Assembly (NCBI GenBank): GCA_934271245.1
Contig: CAKQQY010000017.1
Span: 1 to 35,174 of the forward strand
Direction of reading: 5' to 3'
Length of the DNA stretch: 35,174 bases
Source of the DNA: an uncultured Clostridia bacterium
GTDB lineage: Bacteria > Bacillota > Clostridia > Christensenellales > Borkfalkiaceae
Shown piece after piece: positions 26,894-33,212 of the stretch. The position numbers were made by a program, and so were the translations under genes. The notes beneath the pieces were generated by a model. The model had not been told where the DNA came from, did not search any database, and saw nothing but the letters and a program-made list of their open reading frames with translations. How positions within the stretch are numbered: position 1 is the stretch's first letter; the number at the start of each line of letters is the position of its first letter.

Positions 26894-27310
26894 GTGAGCG
26901 TTGAAGTGTTCTACGAACACTTCGGGGCTAACGCCCCTGCGAATTTTTAATAAAAAATCGCACGCTCTCTTGAAATTCGGCGCAAAAATGCCTGCAAATG
27001 CTTCGCGCTTGCGCATTTTTGTTTGAATTATAATACAAGCGTAGAAGCGTCCTTTGGACGTTTCGGAACTGTCGCCCCTGCGAATTTTTAATAAAAAATC
27101 GCACGCTCTCTTGAAATTCGGCGCAAAAATGCCTGCAAATGCTTCGCGCTTGCGCATTTTTGTTTGAATTATAATACAAGCGTAGAAGCGTCCTTTGGAC
27201 GTTTCGGAACTGTCGCCCCTGCGAATTTTAAATAAAAATTCGCACGCTCTCTTGAAATTCGGCGCAAAAATGCCAGCAAATGCTACGCGCTTGCGCATTT
27301 TTGCTTATGT
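26888..27310 (+). repeat. three head-to-tail 141-bp structured repeat units
   Basis: Units at 26888-27028, 27029-27169 and 27170-27310 have an exact 141-base period; units 2 and 1 differ mainly in the first 45 bases, and unit 3 has scattered changes near its end. Each unit has three hairpins: a 9-bp stem near the start (GAAGTGTTC/GAACACTTC in unit 1, GAAGCGTCC/GGACGTTTC in units 2 and 3), an AT-rich stem beginning GCGAATTTT, and CAAAAATGC paired with GCATTTTTG. Unit 1 adds GGGGC-TAAC-GCCCC. The first stem changes on both sides while keeping pairing, pointing to selection on RNA or DNA structure. The - strand frame through the repeats is probably not a gene. Confidence 0.85.
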
Positions 27311-27373
27311 TTTAATGCAAACGCTCGGCGTAACTGCATTCGGCTTTTTGAAATTCTTAAAAGGAATTATTTT

Positions 27374-28693
27374 ATGATAAATATGAAAGAAAGTAAATAC
27401 TATCTTGCAATAGATTTAGGGGCGTCAAGCGGGCGACATATAATCGGTTGGAAAGAAAACGGAGAAATAAAAACCAAAGAGATTTACCGTTTTGAAAACC
27501 ATATGGATAGCGAAAACGGTCATCTCGTCTGGGATACCGAAAGGCTGTTCCGTGAAATCAAGAGCGGAATCAAGGTTGCGTTTTCGCAATATAAAAATAT
27601 TGAAAGCCTTGCTATAGACACATGGGGAGTGGATTACGTTCTTATAAAAGACGGCAAAGGGGTTTTGCCGTGCTACGCTTACAGAGATTCGAGAACCGCT
27701 AATGCTATACAAGAGATAAATTCGATAATTCCTTTTGAAACTCTGTATAAACGCACGGGAATTCAGTTTCAGGCATTCAATACCATATATCAACTTTATG
27801 CAGATAAAACGGCGAATCGCTTAGAAGGCGTTTCAACCTTTCTGATGATGCCCGAATATTTTAACTATCTTCTTACGGGCGTCGCAATGAAGGAATACAC
27901 TAACGCCACCACTACGGGACTTGTCAACTGTAAAACGAAAAAATTCGATACGGACGTTATCGGAAGTCTTGGGCTTCCCGAACAGATATTTTCTTCGCTT
28001 CACGAAGCGGGAACGATAGTCGGCAAACTTAAAGATGACGTCGCGACCGAAGTTGGCGGACAAACGGTCGTTAAACTTTGCCCGTCTCACGATACCGCAA
28101 GCGCGTTCTACGCCGTCGATAACGAAAAAGAAAGCGCGCTTATATCCAGCGGCACGTGGGCGATTCTCGGCGCAAAAATAGAAGAAGCCAACGTATCGGA
28201 CGAAGCGGTAAAATGTAATTTTTCCAACGAAGGCGGCGTCGGTAATTTCAGATTTTTGAAAAACATTACGGGTATGTGGATAAACGTGTGCCTTAAAAAG
28301 ATTTTCGGCAGAAGTTTCGACGAGATGACCGCTCTTGCGGCAGAAAGTAAATTCGACGGGGTATTCGACGTAAACGATAAAGAGTTTTCGTTGCCGGAAA
28401 AGATGAACGAAAAAATAGCGCGTTGGTTTGAGAGTCGTAATCTCGACGTTCCGAAAACTGAAGGAGATTTGTATCGCAGCGCGTACAGGTCTATGGCAAT
28501 GGGGTATAAAAAAGCCGTTGACGAACTTGAAAAGTGTGAAAACCGTTCTTTTGATAAAATATATATCGTCGGCGGCGGAGCGAACAACAAACTCGTCAAC
28601 GAATTTACGAGAGAATTTACACAAAAAGAAATCGTCGCGATGCCGATAGAAGCAACGGCGATAGGCAATATAAAAAGTCAGACGGAGTTATGA
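27374..28693 (+). CDS. rhaB: rhamnulokinase
   Basis: 439 residues (E. coli RhaB is somewhat longer, about 490). FGGY-kinase fold: the N-terminal phosphate loop motif AIDLGASSGRHIIG (residues 12-25), LAIDTWGVDYVLI (near 78-90), the substrate region CYAYRDSRT, and the C-terminal nucleotide-binding GGGANNKL near 400. It phosphorylates L-rhamnulose to rhamnulose-1-phosphate with ATP in the cytoplasm. AAAAGGA lies eight bases before the ATG. First gene of the operon, preceded by the repeat block; it overlaps rhaA by four bases (ATGA). Confidence 0.95.
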   Translation: MINMKESKYYLAIDLGASSGRHIIGWKENGEIKTKEIYRFENHMDSENGHLVWDTERLFREIKSGIKVAFSQYKNIESLAIDTWGVDYVLIKDGKGVLPCYAYRDSRTANAIQEINSIIPFETLYKRTGIQFQAFNTIYQLYADKTANRLEGVSTFLMMPEYFNYLLTGVAMKEYTNATTTGLVNCKTKKFDTDVIGSLGLPEQIFSSLHEAGTIVGKLKDDVATEVGGQTVVKLCPSHDTASAFYAVDNEKESALISSGTWAILGAKIEEANVSDEAVKCNFSNEGGVGNFRFLKNITGMWINVCLKKIFGRSFDEMTALAAESKFDGVFDVNDKEFSLPEKMNEKIARWFESRNLDVPKTEGDLYRSAYRSMAMGYKKAVDELEKCENRSFDKIYIVGGGANNKLVNEFTREFTQKEIVAMPIEATAIGNIKSQTEL

Positions 28694-29931
28694 TTATGAG
28701 TTATCAGGAAGCAAAAGAAACTTACGCAAAAATAGGCGTGGATACGGAACTGGCAATGGAAAAACTTAAAAACACCGCCATATCCGTACATTGCTGGCAA
28801 GGCGACGACGTGGTCGGGCTTGACGGCGGCGGCGCCGCGTCGGGCGGAATTCAAACGACCGGCAACTACCTCGGGAGAGCGAGAAACTTTGAAGAACTCA
28901 AAGAAGATTTAAAGAAAGCGTTTTCCCTTATGCCGGGTAAAAAAAGACTTAATTTACACGCAAGTTACGCAATTTTAAACGGCGATAAAGCGGACAGAAA
29001 CGCATATCGCCCCGAACATTTTGCGCCGTGGGTAGATTTTGCGAAAGAAATCGGTCTTGACGGTATAGATTTTAACCCGACTATGTTTTCTCATCCTATG
29101 GTTAAAGGCGGTCTTACGCTTTCTTCTCCTGACGAGAACGTGCGTAAATTCTGGATAGAACATTGTAAGGCGTGCATACGCATTTCTGAATATTTTGCAA
29201 AGGAAATGAACAGCCATTGCCTTATGAATATCTGGATTCCCGACGGATTTAAGGACGTTCCCGCCGACAGACTTACTCCGAGACTTCGCCTTAAAGAAAG
29301 TCTTGACGAAATTTTAAAGGAACCGTACGACAAGAAAAAAGTCGTTATCGCGGTAGAAAGCAAGGTTTTCGGCATCGGCGTCGAAAGTTATACCGTCGGC
29401 AGCAACGAATTCTATCAGAATTACGCGGCTAAAAACGATATCTGCTGTTTGCTCGATAACGGACATTATCACCCGCTCGAATACGTCAGCGATAAAATTC
29501 CCGCGTTGCTTGCTTTTTACGACAAAGTTGCGCTCCACGTTACCCGCGGAGTAAGATGGGACAGCGACCACGTCGTTTTGTTTGAAGACGAACTTAAAGA
29601 GATTGCAAAAGAAATCGTAAGAAACGACGCTCTGGATAAAGTTTTGATAGGGTTAGATTACTTTGACGCTTCCATTAACCGTTTATCCGCATGGGTTGTG
29701 GGCGAAAGGAATATGCAAAAAGCGTTGCTTTACGCTTTGCTTACGCCGAACGCCGCGCTTAAAAAATTGCAGGATAACGGCGAATTTACCGAACTTATGG
29801 TAAGGCAGGAACAATTAAAAACCTATCCTTTCGGCGAAGTCTGGAAAGAATATCTTATAAGACAGGGAATGAACGACGAATGGTTTACCGAAATTAAAAA
29901 TTACGAAAACGGAGTGTTGAATAAAAGATGA
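28690..29931 (+). CDS. rhaA: L-rhamnose isomerase
   Basis: 413 residues, close to the 419 of E. coli RhaA. Recognisable family segments are SVHCWQGDDVVGLD, LNLHASYAI, GLDGIDFNPTMFSHP, the metal-ligand region WIPDGFKD, and LDNGHYHPLEYV plus VRWDSDHVV, which supply Asp and His metal ligands. It converts L-rhamnose to L-rhamnulose. The ATG overlaps the rhaB stop; a second ATG two codons on could also serve. It overlaps rhaD by four bases, so all three proteins are probably made from one coupled mRNA. Confidence 0.95.
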   Translation: MIMSYQEAKETYAKIGVDTELAMEKLKNTAISVHCWQGDDVVGLDGGGAASGGIQTTGNYLGRARNFEELKEDLKKAFSLMPGKKRLNLHASYAILNGDKADRNAYRPEHFAPWVDFAKEIGLDGIDFNPTMFSHPMVKGGLTLSSPDENVRKFWIEHCKACIRISEYFAKEMNSHCLMNIWIPDGFKDVPADRLTPRLRLKESLDEILKEPYDKKKVVIAVESKVFGIGVESYTVGSNEFYQNYAAKNDICCLLDNGHYHPLEYVSDKIPALLAFYDKVALHVTRGVRWDSDHVVLFEDELKEIAKEIVRNDALDKVLIGLDYFDASINRLSAWVVGERNMQKALLYALLTPNAALKKLQDNGEFTELMVRQEQLKTYPFGEVWKEYLIRQGMNDEWFTEIKNYENGVLNKR

Positions 29932-30749
29932 AAAACGTACTTGAAGCGCCCTTTTTAAAAAAACTTTGCAAAACCACGAGCAACATGTATCGCCTCGGGT
30001 GGGATGAAAGAAACGGCGGAAACGTGTCCGTTCTGCTTGACGAAGAAGAAGTAAAAGAATATCTCGATACAAAAAACGTGTTACGCGTAATCCCGACAGG
30101 CTTTAACGCAACGGAATTAAAAGGAAAATATTTTATCGTTACCGGCACGGGTAAGTATTTCAAAAACGTAGAAGGCGACCCCGAAACTAATCTCGGCATA
30201 TTCCGTATAGGCGAAGACAGCACGTCGGCGGAACTTTTGTGGGGATATAAAGACGGCGGAAGATTTACGAGCGAACTCCCCGCTCATTTAATGAGCCATG
30301 CGACGCGCCTTAAAATCGACCCCGAAAACAGAATAATTATGCATACGCATCCCACTTACACTATTTGTATGTCTGCCGTTCTTAAACCGGACGATAAATT
30401 ATTTACCGAAAAGTTGTGGCGCAGCAATACTGAAGCGATAGTGGTATTCCCGGACGGAGTAGGCGTGTTGCCCTGCATGGTGTGCGGAACTAACGAAATA
30501 GGCGAAGCCACGGCGAAAAAAATGAAAAACTATCGCCTTGTCGTGTGGACGAATCACGGTATTTACGGGGCGGGCAAAGACCTCGACGAAACCTTCGGTC
30601 TAATAGAAACCGTCGAAAAAACCGCGCAATTATATATGCTCACTTTAGGTCACGTCGTAAACGAAATCGGCGACGACGTTTTGCAAGGGCTTGTCGATTT
30701 GTGGAATCTTACTCCGCTTGACGGCATTCTGAATAAGACGAATAAGTAA
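29928..30749 (+). CDS. rhaD: rhamnulose-1-phosphate aldolase
   Basis: 273 residues, the same as E. coli RhaD. Class II aldolase: the zinc ligands are in MHTHPTYT (His-x-His near 140) and WTNHGIYG (His near 211); RLGWDERNGGNVS near the start is the phosphate-binding and active-site segment. It cleaves rhamnulose-1-phosphate into dihydroxyacetone phosphate and L-lactaldehyde. Last gene of the operon; a terminator follows about 70 bases later. No lactaldehyde reductase, rhamnose mutarotase or rhamnose transporter lies beside it. Confidence 0.95.
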   Translation: MKNVLEAPFLKKLCKTTSNMYRLGWDERNGGNVSVLLDEEEVKEYLDTKNVLRVIPTGFNATELKGKYFIVTGTGKYFKNVEGDPETNLGIFRIGEDSTSAELLWGYKDGGRFTSELPAHLMSHATRLKIDPENRIIMHTHPTYTICMSAVLKPDDKLFTEKLWRSNTEAIVVFPDGVGVLPCMVCGTNEIGEATAKKMKNYRLVVWTNHGIYGAGKDLDETFGLIETVEKTAQLYMLTLGHVVNEIGDDVLQGLVDLWNLTPLDGILNKTNK

Positions 30750-30815
30750 CAGAAAACTTAAAGCGAAAATAACTATCCGTAAGATAGAAAATAAGCGAAA
30801 AAATAAATTTACGTA

Positions 30816-30860
30816 AAACGGTCAGACGTTCCTAATCGAGCGATTGACCGTTATTTTTTA
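30816..30860 (+). terminator. intrinsic terminator of the rhaBAD operon
   Basis: AACGGTCA (30817-30824) pairs with TGACCGTT (30845-30852), then ATTTTTT follows. Confidence 0.85.
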
Positions 30861-30968
30861 AATTTTTATACGGAAATATGACAGAATCTGGCATAGTGAT
30901 ATGCTAAAATTAAAACGGGCAAAAGAGAACCCGCTTGCTTATTAAAAAATATGTTTCAAAAAATGGTA

Positions 30969-30997
30969 TTGAAAAACGGGTTTTATACTGGTATACT
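30969..30997 (+). promoter_or_regulatory. sigma-70 promoter without an obvious gene
   Basis: TTGAAA (30969-30974), a 17-base spacer and TATACT (30992-30997). Transcription from about 31004 would enter an AT-rich stretch with a GATAG/CTATC hairpin and continue toward the CRISPR-like repeat at 31290. No protein gene follows within 400 bases, so it may drive a small RNA or a crRNA precursor. Confidence 0.5.
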
Positions 30998-31156
30998 ATA
31001 GATAGTAAATATTTTTTTCTATCGCTTAAACCTGAATTTTTTTAAGATAATCGTAATAATTTGTATATTTGTGATTTTTTTATAAGGCGTAAAGAACGAA
31101 AAAACTTTACAGGTCGGTTTTATAATTTTTAAATTAAATACAAAATATCAGAACGC

Positions 31157-31262
31157 AAAAAAAGTTCCGCAATGCAGAACTCTTGCTTCGCCAGATGCGA
31201 AAAGTGATTAGACAAAGTCTTTATTTGAACTCGCTTTGTTATTTTGTAATACTCTAAAACGT
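31157..31262 (-). ncRNA. tracrRNA of a type II CRISPR-Cas system (orphan)
   Basis: Read on the - strand, the RNA has every part of a type II tracrRNA in order. The anti-repeat (31249-31234, TTACAAAATAACAAAG) pairs with the repeat at 31290-31325 over 16 bp with one G-U. Then come the bulge CGAG, a lower stem TTCAAAT matching repeat GTTTGA, the nexus hairpin AGAC-TTT-GTCT (31220-31210), a hairpin TTCGC/GCGAA (31201-31187), and the terminator stem AGTTC/GAACT (31181-31163) followed by seven U. The bulge geometry (GA on the repeat, four bases on the tracr side) is that of the Cas9 guide duplex. The 5' end is unmapped; TATGAT (31289-31284) or TATAAT (31327-31322) could be its -10. No cas gene is in the window. 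Confidence 0.82.
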
Positions 31263-31289
31263 TTAAATGTTGTTTCGCCGTTCATCATA

Positions 31290-31325
31290 GTTTGAGAACT
31301 TTGTTGTTTTGTAAATTCCCGATTA
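31290..31325 (+). CRISPR. solitary type II CRISPR repeat matching the adjacent tracrRNA
   Basis: A 36-base unit starting GTTTGAGAACTTTGTTG and ending near CGATTA. Its first 24 bases are complementary to the tracrRNA anti-repeat with the classic internal bulge. It begins 67 bases after the equivalent point of the anti-repeat, close to one repeat-spacer period of type II arrays (36 + 30), leaving a 30-base spacer-like segment at 31260-31289. No further repeat is found 30 bases beyond it. It is either the last unit of a collapsed array or a dedicated single guide. Confidence 0.65.
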
Positions 31326-31346
31326 TAGAGCCGATATTTTTATCGA

Positions 31347-31374
31347 TAAGCCGTTTTGAAAACAAAACGGCTTA
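31347..31374. repeat. perfect 12-bp stem-loop
   Basis: TAAGCCGTTTTG - AAAA - CAAAACGGCTTA, preceded by a smaller CGATA/TATCG hairpin (31332-31345). It lies just 3' of the solitary CRISPR repeat on the + strand. It lacks a following U-run on either strand, so a normal terminator role is doubtful; it could define the end of a short repeat-containing RNA. Confidence 0.5.
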
Positions 31375-31400
31375 AAAATCTTTCCTAAACTAAAAAGTTA

Positions 31401-31409
31401 TGATACAAT
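31401..31409 (+). promoter_or_regulatory. extended -10 of the dehydrogenase gene
   Basis: TGATACAAT at 31401-31409 is an extended -10 element placed about 30 bases before the start codon; the -35 is weak. Confidence 0.45.
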
Positions 31410-31439
31410 AAAAATAAAGATTTTTTCAGGGGAAAAGGT

Positions 31440-32231
31440 ATGAAATATGCTCTCGTTACCGGCGCTGCCGGCGGTATGGGGAAGGCTACCGTAAAAAAAC
31501 TTGTCGAAAACGGTTATACTGTTTTTGCTCTCGATAAAAAAAGGGCGGAAAGCCGTGATAACGTAATCCCGATAGAAGTTGACGTTACCGACGAAAACAG
31601 CGTTCTTTCTGCTGCAGAAACGGTGAGAAAGACAACCGATAAACTTGACGCGATTTTGCATTTTGCGGGAATTTATATGTTGGATTCTTTTGTGGAAATG
31701 GGAAAAAGCGAACTCGATTTGATATTCAACGTCAATTTTTTCGGTGCGGTAACGGTAAACAGAATCTTTTTTCCTTTTTTAGAAAGCGGCAGTAAAATCG
31801 TTATTACCACAAGCGAACTTGCTCCGCTCGACCCGTTGCCGTTTACGGGCGTATACGCAGTAACTAAAAGCGCTTTGGATATGTACGCATATTCGTTGAG
31901 AATGGAATTGCAGTTGTTGAATATTTCCGTATCCGTCATACGTGCGGGCGCGGTCAAAACGGATATGCTCGGCGCGTCTACCGACGCTCTCGAAAAATTC
32001 TGCAATAAAACGCGCGTTTATAACTACAACGCAAAAAGGTTCCGTAAAATAGTGGACGGGGTGGAAACGAAGTGCGTTCCGCCGGAAAAAATTGCCGCAA
32101 AGGCAATGAAAATATTAAACTTAAAAAAACCAAAATTCGCATATTCGGTAAACTGTAACTTTTTGCTGAAAATACTTAACGCTTTGCCGTCGAAATTGCA
32201 GTTTTACGCTATTAGAAAAGTGTTGAAATAG
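31440..32231 (+). CDS. short-chain dehydrogenase/reductase (SDR)
   Basis: 263 residues, a classical SDR. The dinucleotide-binding motif is TGAAGGMGKA (residues 7-16), the acidic VDVTD follows strand 3, and HFAGIY replaces the NAG motif. Catalytic Ser is in VITTSE and the YxxxK motif is YAVTK (near 140-144). The C-terminal third is longer than minimal SDRs and ends in a basic amphipathic tail (LPSKLQFYAIRKVLK) that may touch the membrane, as in some short-chain lipid or sterol-type reductases. It has its own promoter and terminator and no operon partner, so the substrate cannot be inferred. Confidence 0.88.
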   Translation: MKYALVTGAAGGMGKATVKKLVENGYTVFALDKKRAESRDNVIPIEVDVTDENSVLSAAETVRKTTDKLDAILHFAGIYMLDSFVEMGKSELDLIFNVNFFGAVTVNRIFFPFLESGSKIVITTSELAPLDPLPFTGVYAVTKSALDMYAYSLRMELQLLNISVSVIRAGAVKTDMLGASTDALEKFCNKTRVYNYNAKRFRKIVDGVETKCVPPEKIAAKAMKILNLKKPKFAYSVNCNFLLKILNALPSKLQFYAIRKVLK

Positions 32232-32262
32232 GCGCTTAAGAGATAAAAATTTTTTATATAAA

Positions 32263-32301
32263 AGCCAACGCTTCGTTTGTCAAAAAGCGTTGGTTTATTT
32301 T
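32263..32301. terminator. bidirectional terminator between convergent genes
   Basis: CCAACGCTT (32265-32273) pairs with AAGCGTTGG (32285-32293), flanked by U-rich stretches on both strands. It separates the SDR gene from the convergent methyltransferase gene. Confidence 0.8.
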
Positions 32302-32317
32302 AAATCGGAAAGTTTGT

Positions 32318-32845
32318 TTAGTTGTGTTTTTTAGGTAACGAGAACTTCGAAACGTCGATTTTTTCAATAGAAAGAAGTTGGATTTTTTTATCGACGCCGC
32401 CTGCGTATCCCGTCAGATTTCCGTTTGTGCCGATAACCCTGTGGCAGGGGACGATAATCGATACGGGATTGCTCCCCACGGCGCCGCCTACCGCTTGCGA
32501 AGACATTTTCGGCAGTCCTTTTTCTTTTGCGATTTGTCCGGCAATGTCGCCGTAAGTAACGGTTTTTCCGTAGGGGATAGTTAAAAGTTTTTTCCATACC
32601 GATTTTTGGAATGGCGTTCCGACGAGGTTTATTTCTGGCGTGAAGTCAGGAATTTTCCCGTCAAAATATTCGTTCAACCATTTTACGGTTTGAGAAAAAA
32701 TCGGCAGAGTTTCTCGTTTTGCTGTTTTGTAGTAATCGTCGTTCACCTTTCTTTGACCGTCTATGTAAAGTCCCGTTAAGTTTTCGCCGTCGCTTTCGAG
32801 CGTAACGTTGCCGAGCGGAGAAACGTAGAAGTAATAATAAACCAT
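32318..32845 (-). CDS. ogt: methylated-DNA-[protein]-cysteine S-methyltransferase
   Basis: 175 residues, normal for Ogt-type proteins. The N-terminal RNase H-like domain (about 1-80) leads into the DNA-binding domain with TPFQKSVWKKLLTIPYGKTVTYGDIA, the arginine-finger region, and the active-site motif IIVPCHRVIG (acceptor Cys near 141), then GYAGGVDKK. It transfers the alkyl group from O6-alkylguanine or O4-alkylthymine to its own Cys in a single-use repair reaction. A TATAAT (32882-32877 on the - strand) lies 32 bases before the start; the ribosome site is weak. It stands alone. Confidence 0.93.
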   Translation of the reverse strand: MVYYYFYVSPLGNVTLESDGENLTGLYIDGQRKVNDDYYKTAKRETLPIFSQTVKWLNEYFDGKIPDFTPEINLVGTPFQKSVWKKLLTIPYGKTVTYGDIAGQIAKEKGLPKMSSQAVGGAVGSNPVSIIVPCHRVIGTNGNLTGYAGGVDKKIQLLSIEKIDVSKFSLPKKHN

Positions 32846-32967
32846 AAAAGTTACCCATGATTGATAAGATAAATTTATTATAGCAGAAAAGTTTGCTCAT
32901 TAAAAGCCGATTTTTACAAGTTTACAATTAGAAGAAGGCGTTTTTTAAAATTTTTTAGTGTATAGAG

Positions 32968-32996
32968 TTGAAATTTTTTTCGTTTTATATTACAAT
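32968..32996 (+). promoter_or_regulatory. promoter of the tRNA-Ala gene
   Basis: TTGAAA (32968-32973), a 17-base spacer and TACAAT (32991-32996). The expected start near 33003 gives a 15-base leader before the tRNA. Confidence 0.75.
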
Positions 32997-33017
32997 ATAA
33001 CCATAATTTAACGGCGC

Positions 33018-33093
33018 GGGGGTATGGCGCAGTTGGTAGCGCGTTTGAATGGCATTCAAAAGGCCACGAGTTCGAATCTCGTTACCTCCACCA
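33018..33093 (+). tRNA. tRNA-Ala (anticodon GGC)
   Basis: A complete cloverleaf can be folded by eye. The acceptor stem is GGGGGTA/TACCTCC with the G3-U70 wobble that identifies alanine tRNAs, the D-arm GCGC/GCGC, the anticodon stem TTTGA/TCAAA with loop ATGGCAT (anticodon GGC at 33051-33053), and the T-arm ACGAG/CTCGT with loop TTCGAAT. CCA is encoded. It is followed directly by an integrase-bearing element, so its 3' end is the probable attachment site. Confidence 0.97.
33070..33093 (+). other. probable attachment site (attL) at the tRNA 3' end
   Basis: The integrase gene begins about 120 bases after the tRNA and points toward it, the standard layout when an element integrates into a tRNA 3' end and restores it. 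The core should be part of the T-loop to CCA segment. The second copy (attR) would be beyond the right edge, so this is inferred from arrangement. Repeated GTTACCA and TACCATTTT words at 33179-33212 may be integrase arm sites. Confidence 0.45.
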
Positions 33094-33098
33094 AATGC

Positions 33099-33146
33099 AA
33101 AAATCCGCTGTTTTTGGACTAAAAATGCCCAAAATGGCGGATTTTT
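33099..33146. terminator. intrinsic terminator after the tRNA
   Basis: AAAAATCCGC (33099-33108) pairs with GCGGATTTTT (33137-33146); U-runs exist on both strands, so it may also stop transcripts from the integrase. Confidence 0.75.
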
Positions 33147-33212
33147 ATTATGTGCTTTATATGGTTTTATTGCATTTTATACCATTTTGTTACCAAAAAA
33201 TGTTACCATTTT

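Noticed and set aside
27029..27175. Promoters in repeat units 2 and 3
   Set aside because: TATAAT is present, but no acceptable -35 lies 16-18 bases upstream; TTGCGC is too close at 14 bases.
26849..27298. A 149-codon - strand frame encoding a 47-residue repeat three times
   Set aside because: The 141-bp DNA unit is divisible by three, so a repeated frame arises automatically; the hairpins and paired changes explain the conservation better, and no ribosome site precedes the start.
26888..27310. CRISPR array
   Set aside because: The units are 141 bp with nearly identical content throughout; there are no short repeats separated by unique spacers.
27833..28624. 263-codon - strand frame
   Set aside because: Antisense shadow of rhaB, with no motif or ribosome site.
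30860..31156. Degraded cas gene in the AT-rich stretch
   Set aside because: No frame longer than a few dozen codons and no recognisable Cas motif on either strand.
31290..31440. A longer CRISPR array to the right of the single repeat
   Set aside because: No second copy appears about 30 bases after the repeat or elsewhere up to the dehydrogenase start.
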